From assembly GCF_002776525.5 (NCBI RefSeq), contig NC_045439.1, positions 121,399,548 to 121,463,547 on the forward strand: a DNA stretch of 64,000 nucleotides, in the 5' to 3' direction. This document shows, piece after piece, positions 1 to 12,976 of the stretch (position 1 is its first letter; every line of letters begins with the position of its first letter). The position numbers were made by a program, and so were the translations under genes. The notes under the pieces are model-generated. The model was given only the letters and a program-made list of their open reading frames with translations, was not told the origin of the DNA and did not search any database. The DNA comes from Piliocolobus tephrosceles (Eukaryota; Chordata; Mammalia; Primates; Cercopithecidae).

Positions 1-2230
1 ACACATTTTCTCTTAGCATGTTTTTAGAAAATACTATTATATTATATGCAAAGCCAATATAACCCCATCTTATTAATATCAATCATCCTTTTGAAACTTC
101 TCCACACATATCTCCTCAACATGGAGATGTTTTTCTTCCTGTTGAAATTTAGATTATTCTTACTTGTTTTGACTTAGTTTGGTTCTTACTTTTTGCTGAG
201 CCTTTTCACATGAATCATGTATATGGATTTATTTGATCGGGGGAGGGATGTTGCTTTTTATCTCTTTTACTTTTGTTTGTTTTGACACTTCTCTTAATTT
301 CACTCTCGACTTTATTTTCTATCTTTTCCTTCATCGCCTCAATCTTTCTGTAATTTGGAGATTCCTATATTGTAAATGTTGTTTAGCAAAACCTATTTGC
401 ACATAAGAGGCCCTGCAGGATTAACTGTGGTAAAATGGTTTATTGTTATGAGAAGCTGAGTGTATCTGATGATCCTACATTTGCCCTTGCTGCTTTTTCA
501 TATTTACTAAAGGATTTTAATTCAGTGCTATATTGCAATACCAATTTTTGTAAAATACAGTTCTAGATGGTGCACATTTCTCTGTGGGAAGATCAGTCTG
601 TTTTAGAGGTTTTCTGTGCCTTCTTTTCGTATTCCCCTCTTCCACCATCCCATTGCTCCAGGAGACCTAAGGAACTCTGTGAGATGCATTAATGTAAATG
701 TAAAGTAAATCAAGTATTTTTTGAGATTTTTTTTTTTTAAAGAGTATTAACATCACTTAAGCTTCTTTAAAAGCATCTTTTGGTATTCTTTATCAGAGGT
801 CAGTATGGCTGTCTTAGGAATTTTATTTCAGAGAGTGACTTTATTGATTTTATAAACAAATTGTTATACTTCTTATTTTTCCTCCTGTGCCCCTTGGCTT
901 TTATTAGTTGTTTTATTTTTACTTTGTCAGGGACTCTAATATTTACACTCTATTCTGCAAACATGCTTCCTTCCTACAGTTGTTTAGTCTTAGTTCTGTA
1001 TGTTAATGGATTTAATGCTTATCCCAGGTCCTTTAACCATGGCCTCTCCATGTTTAGCCTTTATTTTTATTCAGCTCTTGTAGGCTGGACATCATCATGG
1101 AATGTCTGTTATCCTTTCCAGGGGTGATGAGAGTGCTACATTTTGTCCTTACATTCTTTCATGTTTGAGAATGTCTGTTGTGTTTATACTTTGAACAAGA
1201 ATGTTGTGTCCAGTATTCTTAGATTGTACTTTCTTTCTCTCATAACTTTCTAGTTGTTTTACTGGCTTCTGTCACTGAATGCCAGGAAGAAGCTTTGAGC
1301 CAGTCTGATTTATTTTCCCCTTCTGTAAATGACTCACTTTTGTTCAGTCTTAATGTTAGAAAATTATTTCTTGATATTTTAGGTTCAAAAACTTAACAAG
1401 GTGATGTCTTTTATATTAACCTGTATACTCTATAAAATCTACAAGTTCAATTTATTTTTATTTCAGGAAGTTTTCTTCTATCACATATCTTAATATTTTA
1501 TGCTCCACTCATTGGATTCTTTTCTTAAGGTAACAGTTATCTTTTTGGGATCATCTTTGAATTCCATTACTATCTTCTTCTCTTTCATTCATTCACTATT
1601 ATTTTTGTCTTTTTCTCATTGCTTTGTCTAGGAACTCAATAGTTACTAATTCTCGGGTCCCTGAATTGCTCTGTAACGTTGGGAAGATCACTTGATCTCC
1701 CCAAGAATCTAAGAGTTTTTTACATAGAAACAGGTTTCCTTTTAACTGGACCTTGTATACTTTAGGTTTTTTTGAAAAATAATTACATTTAAAAAGCATG
1801 ACCAATTTTGACAAAATGTAGGATACAGTTGAAAACTGCTAAGTCTGTAAAAAAAATTTTTATAGGAGCATGTGTTCTATAATACTCAACAAAATTTGGT
1901 ATTCAAGTAGAGACAACACAATGTGATGAAGCTTGATGATTTTTGTTCTTAAATTCACAAGGTAATCTAAATTCCCAAGGGTAAAAGTGTGTAGACTGCA
2001 AAAAAAAAAGGTAAATAAAGATAAATTTTAAAAAATTACAATAACAACAATAATAGTAATAAAAATACTAAAGCTTTTTGGTGGATTAGCCCCTCAGAAC
2101 ATGCAGAAACTGTTTCTGTACTGACCATTTCTTCTGTCTCCTTGCTGTCTCCTACCCCTTTTGACCTCTGAATACTGTTTCAGTTGCTAAATCTTCTCTT
2201 TTCTATGTATCTGTGCTCTTTAGGAAGTTT
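1..2230. other. Unlabelled AT-rich DNA, no gene seen
   Basis: I recognise no exon, RNA gene or repeat family here. The stretch is AT-rich with many short T and A runs. The one longer open frame, 115 codons at 780-1127 on the plus strand, encodes a hydrophobic peptide rich in F, L and Y, as expected from T-rich noncoding DNA. I see no plausible splice signals around it. Old repeats too diverged for me to name may be present. Confidence 0.5.
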
Positions 2231-2242
2231 CCAGTTATGTGA

Positions 2243-2346
2243 CTTTATTTTATTTTATTTTATTTTATTTTATTTTATTTTATTTTATTTNNNNNNNNNN
2301 TTATTTTATTTTATTTTATTTTATTTTATTTTATTTTATTTTATTT
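2243..2346. repeat. (TTTTA)n microsatellite, gap-interrupted
   Basis: Tandem TTTTA units run from the first copy of a target-site duplication into the body of the Alu that follows. This is the expanded and regularised poly(A) tail of that minus-strand Alu, not an independent repeat. Because ten N bases lie inside it, the true unit number is unknown. Confidence 0.93.
2291..2300. other. Assembly gap (10 N)
   Basis: Ten consecutive N bases lie inside the TTTTA array. The position suggests that the assembler could not resolve the microsatellite, so the real length may be longer or shorter than ten bases. Any reading frame drawn across it (for example 2184-2696) is meaningless. Confidence 0.98.
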
Positions 2347-2632
2347 TTTTGAGACAGAATCTCGCTCGGTCACTCAGGCTGGAGTGCAGTGGTATGATCT
2401 TGGCTGACTGCAACCTCCACCTCCCTGGCTCAGGTGATCCTCCCACCTCAGCCTCCCAAGCAGTTGGGACTATAGATGGGCGCCATCACACCCAGCTAAA
2501 TTTTTGTATATTTTATAGAGACAGGGTGTCACCATGTTGGCTAGGCTGGTCTCGAACTCCTGAGATCAAGCGATCCATCCACTTTGGCCTTCCGCAGTGC
2601 CAGGATTATATGCATGAGGCACCACGCCCACC
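2347..2632 (-). mobile_element. AluS-like SINE, full length
   Basis: On the plus strand the element reads as a T-rich tail followed by GAGACAGAATCTCGCTC and the two Alu monomers in reverse, ending in CACGCCCACC. It is flanked by a 17-bp direct repeat, CCAGTTATGTGACTTTA, at 2231-2247 and 2633-2649. That repeat is the target-site duplication and proves insertion by L1-type retrotransposition. Scattered differences from consensus suggest an AluS or late AluJ copy. The B-box and A-box promoter regions are mutated, so Pol III activity is doubtful. Confidence 0.93.
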
Positions 2633-3148
2633 CCAGTTATGTGACTTTAATATTATCTATATGCCCAAGATTTCCAAATTGATATATTATATTTAGCCTG
2701 GACCCCTTTCTACTGCTTTAAATCTTTACATTCAGCTGCCCAGTCACCATTTCCATTCATGTGTCTACTAGGCTTCCCAAACTTAGCATGGTCAAAACAG
2801 AGAGCCTATTGATTTCCTCTTTGTTCACCAAGTCCCTTTCTCCCCTAGTTATTTTACCTCAAATGGTAATAATAGTTAACTTGCATAGCCCGAAATCTTG
2901 GAGTCTTTCTTGATTTGTTCATTTCTTTTATCCTCCCACATCTCATCAGCCAGCAAGAGCTGTTAGTTCTACCTTCAAAATGCATTTCTGATTCACCCCT
3001 TTCTGTCCATTTAACTGCTACTACACGATTCCAAGCCAGCATCGTCTCTCTCCTGAACCACCTAGAATAGCCACCTAGCTGATTTTCCCATGCCTATTCT
3101 CATCTTCCACTGACTGTAATTCATTATATAGACAGCAAACCAAATAAT

Positions 3149-3319
3149 ATTTTTATTTTATTTATTTATTTAGAGGCAGGGTCTCACTCTATCACCCAGG
3201 CTGGAGTGCAGTGGCACGATCATAGCTCACTGCAGCCTTGAATTGCTGGGCTCAAGCCATCTTTTCACTTCAGCTCCCTGAATAGCTGGACATAGTCATA
3301 TACCACCATGTCCGGCTAG
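3149..3319 (-). mobile_element. Alu right-monomer fragment (FRAM/AluJ type)
   Basis: A tail of TTTTA/TTTA units is followed by GAGGCAGGGTCTCACTC and a single reversed Alu arm that stops at GTCCGGCTAGA. The other arm is absent. The candidate target-site duplication is imperfect: ACCAAATAAT at 3139-3148 and ACCAAAGAAT at 3320-3329. It is either a 5'-truncated AluJ or a free right monomer, inserted into L2. Confidence 0.8.
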
Positions 3320-3406
3320 ACCAAAGAATCTTTAAAGACAAAATCAGTTAGATCTTACTTTCCCATTTATGACTATCAAATGGCTATATGAATAAATCTA
3401 AATCTT

Positions 3407-3703
3407 TTTTTTTTTTTTTTTTTGGGGGAAAGGAGTCTCGCCCTGTCACCCAGGCTAGAGTGCAATGGCGTAATCTCAGCTTACTGCAACCCCTGTCTCC
3501 CAGGTTCAAACGATTCTCCTGCCTCCTAAGTAGCTGGGACTACAAGCACCCCGCCACCACACCCAGCTAATTTTTGTATTTTTAGTATAGATGGAGTTTT
3601 ACCATTTTGAACCAGGCTGGTCTCAAACTCCTGACCTCATGATCCACCTGCCTTGGCCTCCCAAAATGTCGGGATCATAGGCATGAGCCACCGCGCCCAG
3701 CCC
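3407..3703 (-). mobile_element. AluS SINE, full length
   Basis: A T-run is followed by GGAGTCTCGCCCTGTCACCC and both reversed monomers, ending CCGCGCCCAGCC. An exact 13-bp target-site duplication, AAATCTAAATCTT, lies at 3394-3406 and 3704-3716. The element sits within the L2 relic. The 60-codon open frame that spans it is Alu-derived and not a gene. Confidence 0.93.
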
Positions 3704-4303
3704 AAATCTAAATCTTATTAATCAAAATCTTAGAATAAATCCAAATGTGGATGCTGTGGTTCCAAGATCCTAAACTATCTAGTGCCTCTTTTTTTTGTTT
3801 TGTTTTGTGTTTTTTGAAAGCCTCTTCCATCTTCTCTCTTACCCTTTATCCCCTTATGGGCTGCTCCAGCCACATTGAACCTCTACATAATTCCTCAGAA
3901 ATACCAAACTTTCCTTTTACGACTTTTGCATTTGTTTGTCCTTCTAATTTTCTGTTGGTCTCCTGCCTGCCCCCTTCCTGATTCCTTGTATAGCTGACCA
4001 CTAACTGGCAGGCCTCCACCCAGTACCACCTCCTGGATCACACTTGCCTTGACCACTGAATCTAAGTAGCCGCTCCTTCGCCTCCCTTGCCCACAGTCAC
4101 ATTATCCAGCCTTGGGGAATGTGCATTGTATCTTGGATCTCATTGCACTTATTACCATTTGGAATTATCTTGCTCATTTTTACCCTCTCCTCACTATAAT
4201 ATAAACTCCAGAAGAGAGTACACTTCACTTGTTCAACACTGCTCCACTACGTGAAACAGCAGGTGCTCCATAAATATGAGGGAATTGAATGAATGAATGA
4301 GTC

Positions 4304-7300
4304 TTTAAAATGTGTTTTTGCTTCCCAAAAACGAAATAAGCCTAACTCTACCAAAGAAAGTTGTGTGGAAGCTCAGAGAAATGAAGAAGAAAACGAATAA
4401 CAACTCTCAACATTTAACTTTTTCATCTCAGTGAGGGATAAACAGTAGCTTGCTGAGGATGCAGAATAGCCTTGAACAAGAGGTTATATATTTTTACACA
4501 TCCAGATAATTGCTTTTAATTACTTCTATTAAAATAGCAGTGTTATCACCATTTTAAGATTTTCTCATAAAAGATCCAAAGTCTCTCCTATCACACAGAC
4601 ACAGACTTTTTAGCCCTTGTTCACATTCTTTGATAGAGTTGTAATTTTAGTAAACCTGCCCCTCTTTAGATCCCAGTAGAACTCCTCCAAAGGCCTTTGC
4701 TTCAGTGTTATCAATTCATTGTGATGGCAGAGACCCTGGGTGTCATCGCCAGAATAATGAAGTGATTTATTTAGTTCATAGAGAATCAAGTACAGAGCAT
4801 TTCTTCCCCTAACAGGTCGCCATGAAAGAATTTCTTTTCAAGGATGTCATACACAGGTAAAAACGTTGTTCATAAAATCTGTTATAACTAGCACAGTGCC
4901 GCAATCACAAAAATGTGTGGTGAAGACTTCATCATGAAAGATTTATTTCTCCAAGGAAATGTGGCTTTTCTTCAAAAACTAAAAGCTCAGTGGACAAATT
5001 AAAAACATATGAAAATACTCTCCCCAAATGTAAGAAAGTGCAGATATGGAAAGTGCAGGCTATTATCTCCATGTGATTGTCTGGTCTGCTCTGCAGAATG
5101 GTGGGATGAGCCATCTGAGCAATATGTTACCACTTAAAGTAGATTTCACCTCCAAAAGTAGATTCATTGCGAGCTAACAGAAGCATAGCAAGTCTTGATG
5201 AAATTCAATGAAATGAAATATTTCTGTAGCTATGGCCTGGGGAATATTTGTCAGTTAAAGTGCCTGTAAATGGTTCAGCTTTCTACCTAGAGGACACAGT
5301 CATGTTCTTTTTTGTATATAACACAGTGCTGCTTTGTGATGGGGAGGCTACATATTTTCTAGATTCTTTAGAAGCCAGTGTGGTGTGGTACTGCTACCCC
5401 TTATGCCAGGATACACTTGCCTAAGAACTGGGATCAGAGGGGAAGAAGGGAAAAGAAGTTAGTGGAACATGTCCTCCTGACAGTAGTTATTCCAGTTCAT
5501 TGATCAATGCCCAGGGCGAAGTAGAGGTCACTTGACCATCTTTTGTAGAACATTATTTCACTACTTAGGCCATTTAAAGCTGGTGCAGCCTATAAAATTT
5601 TGTTACTGATATAAAAATATCTAATTTGAAGAAATTCCACTTGTGCTATGTATTCGTTTAGTGCTGAAAGTCTAAATAGGAAACGAGACAAATGTTTATT
5701 AGCTTCCTTGGAAGTTCAACAATAAAACTTCCTGAAACTGCCGACGTGGGCATAAATGCCCTTTAGAACTGCAAACTATTACTTTAAATCTCTGCAGTCT
5801 CCAGTAAAAGACAAAATAATTTGCTGTATCAGAAAGGGAATGGTTTGGACTACATATTGCCATAAGTATATGGAGACATTTAGAAATGTGGCCTTTGGCT
5901 TAGGTGTTTCGTACCTTAAAGCATGTTATGGGAGAAACAGCTTCAGCTCTCTGTAGGCATGTGGAAAGTTGTAATGGAAAATGCAAGGGTAAGTGTCCAG
6001 GGAATTGGAAGATTGAAAGGCTTCTAAGAACTCCTTGATTTTAGAACAGGTTTATCTGAAAGGCCTACAACGTTTCAAAGAGAATGATCTTCCAGAAAGC
6101 TACAGGTTTTATTCAGATATCCAGTTTGTGCTTGGGATTGGTTGAAGAATAAATTTGTGAAAAGTAGATTTTTTTTAGAGGCCTTTTTTCACTTTCTATT
6201 TCTGAGTGTAGCTGTGAGGCTTGAAAACCTGAAGGATGTATTACCCTTAGTTCTTCTGCTGAACTTCTACCTGATATCTTCTGTCATCTGTTGGCCTTGT
6301 GAAATGTCACACTTTTTTTTTTTTTTAATCTAGTGCCTGTGTTGGGTTTTAACGGAAATTTCCAACACAAGGAAACTGCTTGGATTGATTATCCGAGGGC
6401 TTTTATTTTTTGGTAAATTTAAAGAACTCTAAAAACTATATTTTCTTTTTAATATTTGTGCTCTAGAACACTAGCAATGTTTATATTCTGAGGGTGCATG
6501 GTCTCGAGTACCTTTGGAATGAGTAAATCAAAATAAACAATGATCAGATAGAACAGCTGCAAGGCTGACTTGGAGGCTTTGAGCTGGTGATTGCATGTTT
6601 TTGCTTTAATCACTAAAATACTAAATGATTTCAGCTCTGTGTTTCTTGCTTCTATATTTAGGTTTATCAGTATCTGAAGCAGTTGCTAAAGAGCTGGAAA
6701 GTGGTGTCAAAAGCTGGGTAGGTTATCCAATTCTAATTTGTTTTCACAGTATGAGGTTGTTAATAGACTAAGAAGCTAGTAGGAAAAGAAATAATGGATT
6801 TATGAACTAGAGACACTATTAAAATTCTAAATGAGCAGCTTAGCATATGGCTGTGATCAGAATAAAAAGAAAACTTGGAGAAAAAACAAAAAAAGCAAAT
6901 CCTTGGTTTGTTTAGAAACATTGACAGGGAGTAGGGTTAATAAGCGGTGAACTGGAATCTTTCTATATCCCAGTATATTCTCTCCCACTTTTCAGTTTTT
7001 TCCGTGATAGTGCTGGGGGAGCTGAACTCTCTTGTTCCCCAGTGTAAGTGTACACAGTTTTCAATTTCCAGTTGTTAATGATGTGCATTTGTATAGATTC
7101 GGCCTGGTTTTCTAAGGAAAGTGAGAAGAGTAAGTTTGTAGGGTGCTGACAGATCAATCTAACGAGGGATTTATTATTCTAAATTCTGAAGGATCGTTTT
7201 GCAGTAGGTAGGGCATTTCAGGTCACCTCAGTGTTTCAAGTTTCTGTTGTCTCCTCATCCCTTCCTCCACTCAGTTGCCTCTGTGCAGACGTATAACAAC

Positions 7301-8344
7301 ATTGGATAGTAATTCAAAGGCTGTCTGTGTGGTAAACTAAGATTAATGAGAATTAAATCCCTCACTGATTATATGCTCTCCAGAACTAGAGGAAAAAAAA
7401 GACTTTTTATTAAAGTTGCAAATATAAAGGGTTGGGAAATTTTCACTTTAAAGGTTAATATAACCCACTGAAGGGAGGGGAAAAACTGTCCTAAAGAAAA
7501 ATAAGCCCAAACATATATGGTTGACATTTCTGCTAATGTCACTTGAAGGAAGGCTACTGTAATCCATCCCTTGGACAAAGGACATAGAGAGAGACTATGT
7601 GTCTGTTGCAGCACAAAAGCAGGGAAAAAGACAATGTCACAAGTGATTTAGAAAATAAATAAACTGTTCTTTGAAGATGTCTTTAGAGGAAAGGTTATTG
7701 CAAAGTATGATAGTTACACACACTTTCTCAGCAAATCTAGATTTGAGTGATACTACTCCTAGGGTTTTTGAAGGATTTTGAGCATAAATATATTCTGCCT
7801 TTGGCAATTATAGATAACATGCAAAAATGTTGTTGCTTGTTCCACTTCACTCTATTTTAGAAAGGCGTCAATACAGCCCAGAGGCCAAGGAGGAAATAAA
7901 GTCGGCCACTGAGAACCAAAGATTAACATTTCAGGGAATGTGGATTGCTCTCCCAGGAGGGTGGGTGCAGAAGGACCCTCTGGAGAGTGGGCCAGGGAAC
8001 AGGGCCAGTACAGAAGTGTGGAATCCCACGGAGAAGCTTCCATCTCTCACAACACATCAGTCCTGCATTCATAAACAGTATTCTTTAATAACGAGTCACA
8101 GTGCCTAATTCTGCATGCAATACCTGAATATTATCCTCTGCACAAGAAGAACACTAGCAATTCATCCATTATGGTTCCTTTATACCTCTATTTCTCTGCC
8201 ATAGAATTCTACGTACAAATTTTACTTGTTTGCATCCACTAAAATGTTTCACCCCATTGTTTTAAATTAGGGGGCCAACTTTGGCCAAAAGTAATTATTA
8301 ACTTTATTTTTTTTTTTAAACAGCAGCAGGAGCTGAGACTTAGA
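4304..8344. other. Unlabelled DNA, no gene confirmed
   Basis: Four kilobases with no repeat that I can name and no convincing gene. Short T-runs occur at about 6310-6326 and A-rich spots near 6870-6895. The only exon-like string is at 6662-6717, described under findings. Frames such as 7827-8108 (93 codons) have biased, non-conserved-looking content and no splice context. An intronic or intergenic nature is assumed, not shown. Confidence 0.45.
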
Positions 8345-8582
8345 CAGCACTCACCTACTGTTCTCGAAGTATAATTCTAAGTGTTGCATTATATTAACTC
8401 ATTTGATCCCCCAACGCCTCTGTGCCACAGTATTATTGCTTTCCTTTTACAGATGAGCAACCAGGCCAAGTAAGGTTAGGTAATGTGCCATGTTCACACA
8501 CGTAGTTAGGTATATAGCTGGGATATGAACATGCACAGCCTGATTCAGAGGCTGTTCTTAACCATAATGCTATACTTGCCAG
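8345..8582 (-). mobile_element. MIR SINE relic
   Basis: The plus strand carries the reversed MIR core in order: ATATTAACTCATTTGATCC, then TTTTACAGATGAGCAACC, then a tRNA-like end with GCTGTTCTTAACCATAATGCTATACT. MIR is an ancient tRNA-derived SINE. This copy is heavily diverged and inactive. Confidence 0.78.
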
Positions 8583-11107
8583 TCTACAAATGACTAGCCT
8601 CTGCATTGGAAATATTTTTTTAAATTGTAATTCATGATTTATTTATTTACAAATATACTCTCCAGCTATGGATACAAATCTTAGCAACCACAAAACAATG
8701 ATAGTAGTGTACTAATGGAGTTCCTCAGCCTTTATAGTTTTTTTCTCAGTCATCACAGGGAGTAAAATATGTGAAATTTTGATTCTTTAACTTGTTTAAC
8801 ATAAATTGTTTTTCCAAAATAAAGGACTCAAAACCAATCCCATGCCATTTCTACATGGTAGAGAGAGATCCACAGGACTAGTCCAAGCAATGTGGCAAGT
8901 CCAAAGACATCAGGAGAAGCAGTTTTAGAAAGTGTGTTTACTCTCCACTATTAGTCCCACACTTCCTGTCCCAATTTTTATAGCCTACTTGCAATTCCCC
9001 TAGCATTCTGCTCCCTTTAGCAAGACAATTTTTTTCCCTTTTCTTCACCAGGACTTTGCTAGTCTGCTTGGAAGTCAAATAATGCTTGTTTGTTTATACA
9101 GGGAAGAAAGGTAGTAAGAAAGAAACAAGCTTAAAATCCCCTTGCCAAAAACTAAATAAAACTAGGCAGCCAGCAGAGCCGAGTTATTTGGGAACATGTC
9201 AGAATCCTCACTGCATAAATATTTCCATTTTAACAGTACTGTCCTATCTTTGTTTTACATCCAATCCACTCAGGAACACCTACCCTTCCCAGTTTTCTAG
9301 ATACTGTAATACATTCCGGGGACTTCTGGCAGGGGCAAGGTGAAATACTTCTTTGTGTTGTAACTTCCAAGCAAATCAGAAAGTTGGTCTTTAGTCAAAT
9401 TCTTCTCTCTTTCCCATTTTTATGTAGGGGGGGAGTTAGAAATTATAAAATTTATTTTGGGGAGATGTTCGCAGATTATAAAATACTTTAAAAACCCATG
9501 ATATAAGCTTATTCCAAAGTCAACTAGTTAAGCAATTACTGTTTTGGTTGGCCTTTATATATGACCTTGTTAATCCTTAAAAGTGGAATTGCTGGTTTCT
9601 GAGAAACTCCTCAAAAATCCTATGGAGTTGAGAAGTTTCAGAGTGGAGAAATGCTGAGGCCACTCTTCTTGGTACCTCCTTGGGGACAGGACAGCTGTTG
9701 GACTGAACAGGACAGAGGCTTCCCTCCCTCCCCACACTGCAATTGCAGTGCCACATTTTTTGAACCAACTACCTGAATATCTGTGACATTATCTCACAGG
9801 GTGTTTTCTAGCATTGTTATTTTAGTTGTTTTGCCTCTATAATTACTTGTGCCTTAAATGAAATTGATCTTGCTTAACTTAACTTGTAATGACAGGAAAT
9901 GTTCTGATCCTAGGAACTTTGTGTTCATCTGTTTGCAACATGCTTCATGTGAAGTTAAAACTTGGGCGACAGCTATCTTCAACTATGTGCATCTTGTAAT
10001 GAGCAGTAGAAGGACTGTCAAGAGATGGATGTCTAAACTACATTTTGTGAATAAGTAAATGAAAACCATTTAATGAAGTTCTATTGTAAATACACCTGTA
10101 AGGTGAACTCTCACCCATATATCTTTACATGTCACAGGTTTTGAAAGTGAGGTGCATTTGTGACTGAGTAGTTTATCAAATTGAATACCACACCATGAAC
10201 ATGGAACTAAACTGAAACCTGCTAGCCAAGTGGGTAAAAGAGTATCTTGATACAACGGTATCTTATTTTTCTTTTTATAGTAGCTGATTTTCAGCTATGA
10301 CATTTCTAGAGAAATGTGAAGACTAAGGAGTTCAGCAGGTATTGCTTCCTTTGGATACTTTCCTGAACTTCTCTTTGCAGAATAATTGTCCTTTCCTGTA
10401 AGTGAGTACCTCTAGCTTGTCACTTGTCATAATCTGACACGTGAGACTCAGCCATGACCCTGTGTGGGTCCCCACTGATTGTCAATTCCCCCAGGAACTG
10501 TGGCTTAGTCGTCTGGGCATACCCTAGCACCAGCACAATGGAGAATATAACAGGAGGTACATACATGCTTGCCTTATTGAATTCTTAGGCTGGAAAATGA
10601 TGGCTAGTAAGAATGTAGAAACACCAAATGGTCACCAAACAATTTTATTCTTAACGAATAAGAACTAAAGCTGGATCATGACCCTTGCTACGCTTCTTTT
10701 ATTTTCCTTACTACTCCCTTGGCATTTGAGATTTTATTGATTTCTAAGTGAACTCAAAGGTCTTTATAGTGATTTGTAATTTCTGTGAAGAACAATTGCA
10801 TTGCTGGGTTGGAAGTGAGTCTTTTAGGTAATGGAGAGTGTGACCATCAACTTCTCATTATCTTTATCTTCAGTTCAGTTTGGTCTTTTCTTATCCTATA
10901 ATAATAACTTTTCTGGGTCATTTTCACAAAAATACAAACTGCTAATGCAGCAAAGTGAAAAGACAAAATAAGTTAGTGGCCCGCCCTTATATGGAAACAT
11001 AATATCTGACAGGTGGCATTACAGGGCAGTGGGGCGTAGATGCCCTGCATGGATGACATCCAGGATGATGTTCAGTAACTGGTTTCATGATACTCAATTA
11101 CTCTTAA
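8583..11107. other. Unlabelled DNA, no gene seen
   Basis: I find no named repeat, RNA gene or exon. Open frames of 60-85 codons (9086-9343, 9577-9768, 9858-10058, 10070-10255) lie in unrelated frames and on both strands with no shared context, as expected by chance. Confidence 0.45.
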
Positions 11108-12273
11108 TGAGAAGAAAGTGGACCTCTAACTCACACCATGTACAAAAATAAATTTTATGGGCTAAAGAGCTAAATGTAAAAAAGCAAAACTTTAAAGCTT
11201 TTAGCAAAAAAAAATATGTAGGAATTGGTTGATATTTTTCTCAGGGTAAAGGAGGATTTCTTGAACAACTGCAAAAGGGACAAGTCACAAAGGAAAAGAC
11301 TGTTAATTTGCATTAAAAGGAAAATCTTCTTGACACTAAAACACCATAAACAAAGTGAAAAGACTGCCATGTGCAAGGAGAAGATATTTGCAACCCTGTG
11401 TAACTGAAAAGGGAATAGAATATAAAACTTACTACAGAATAACAAAGACAACCCTGAAGAAAATAGGCAAAAGCTAGGGGCAAGTAGCTCAAAGAAGAGG
11501 AAATGCAAATGACCAGTAAACATGAAAGACACTTGGCCTCACTAGTAATGAAGAAAATGTCAGTTAAAATGAGATGCCATTTCACTCTCATCAGAGTGGA
11601 AAAAGTTTCTGAAGTTTTGTAGTGTAGGCAGAAGAGAAGAGAAGATGTAGAGCAATGCGAGCTCTAATACATTGTAAATTGATATAACCACTTTGGAGAA
11701 CCATTTGTCTAAACCTTCTAAAATGTAAGGTGTGTTTATAGGGCTTGGCTAGTACTTATCCCATAAAGAAACTAACATGTTCATAAGGAAACGTGAAAAA
11801 GAATGTTGTTTGTAATATTGAAAACTTGAATGAAACTGTGAATAGGAAAATAGATGAAAACATTGTGGCATTTTAAATAAAATGGAATACCATACAGCAG
11901 TAAAAATAACTGAAGCTACATTAATCGACCTGAATAAACACCACAAACTTACTGAACAAAACAGCTAGTTGCAGGAGGATATATTTCCTATGCTGCCATT
12001 TATATAATGTTTACAACAAAAATTGTTATGTTGTGTAGGATTGGTTTTATATATGTCTAAATATGAATAATGACATATATGGGCATGGTTAACATCAAAT
12101 TTAAATTTTGGGTTATCTGTTATAGAGGCATGGGTAATGTCACAAATATACATGTAGACACCAGTAGTGCTTGCTATGGGTTATTTCTTATACTGGGTAA
12201 TGGATACTTGAGTATTTATCCTCTATATCTTTTTCAATGTTGGAAATATTTCATATTAAACATTAAAATGTAA
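11108..12273 (+). mobile_element. Old L1 (L1M type) 3' part
   Basis: Degenerate L1 ORF2 C-terminal sequence in plus orientation: GTGGACCTCTAACTCACACC, AAATGCAAATGACCAGTAAAC, TAAAATGAGATGCCATTTC, and GGAATACCATACAGCAGTAAA match the usual order of this region. They are followed by 3' UTR text with TGGGTTATCTGTTATAGAG. Stop codons are spread through every frame, so no ORF2 product remains. The 5' end was lost at insertion or later. Confidence 0.8.
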
Positions 12274-12849
12274 GCAAAAGGAAGGAATCCTTCTTAATTG
12301 AGAGAGAAAAATTATATTAAAGATTAGAATAGTGAATCCAAAGTGGCTCAAATCTGAGGCATAAATAAGTTCATCACTGAACTGGACATGCTGTTCTTTC
12401 ATTTAAATTCACTGATGACTAGAACCTACTTTGTTGCTATAATATCTAAAGTACATATTGGGGATGGTGATGGCGTGGAATTGTTACAAGGTTTCCCTCA
12501 TCTGTGTCTGCATGAAGTGGAATGAGCAGGCAGGCAAATGAAAACAGTATCAAGGTCAAGGTCACCAAGTAGAAGGATGCATTTACCTGGTATCAAGGCT
12601 GCTGTTGGAAAGGACAGCATCCCTGTGTACTTGTAGGACCTGGGAGGTTGTAGAGGTGTCTTCTTAGAAGAATTCTGAAAGCAAGCAGAATTTCAGCCAC
12701 TAAGATTTAGTAAGGGGAAAAGAGGTTATCAGAGTTGATAGTCTGGCTGTGGCAAGAGGAAGATATACCCTTGACTCTGCATTTTTAAAAAAGGAAAAAT
12801 AATGGGACTGATAGTTCTGCTAGGTGAGAGCAGCTTCTGTGTTAAGAAC

Positions 12850-12976
12850 ACATTTGATCAGGAATTAAAATGTGGTATGATGTCTCTACCTGGTTCCCCC
12901 ACTCACTCTGTGGCTTTGGAGAGGTCACCTAATCCCTCTAAACATCAGTTTTCTCATCTATAGAGTTAGATATTTA
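12850..12976 (+). mobile_element. MIR SINE relic
   Basis: Plus-orientation MIR core: a CTACCTGGTTCCCCCACTCA tRNA-related part, then TGTGGCTTTGGAGAGGTCAC, then AACATCAGTTTTCTCATCTA. It runs into the 33-bp tandem duplication at 12969-13034. Confidence 0.7.

Larger units (their letters stand above)
2690..4303 (+). mobile_element. LINE L2 relic, split by two Alus
   Basis: Three blocks (about 2690-3138, 3717-3835 and 3836-4303) read in order as an ancient L2 on the plus strand. I recognise TCTTGGAGTC followed by the CTACCTTCAAAATGCAT region, the CCAGCCACATTG region, and a textbook 3' end with GTGCTCCATAAATAT and a GAATGAATGAATGA tail at 4268-4301. It is interrupted by the Alu monomer at 3149-3319 and by the AluS at 3407-3703. 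No ORF survives. The 5' limit is uncertain. Confidence 0.7.

Noticed and set aside
780..1127. 115-codon plus-strand frame rich in F, L and Y
   Set aside because: Composition is what T-rich DNA yields; no domain, no splice or promoter context.
2184..2696. 170-codon open frame across the TTTTA array and Alu
   Set aside because: It reads through an assembly gap, a microsatellite and an Alu body; there is no real coding content.
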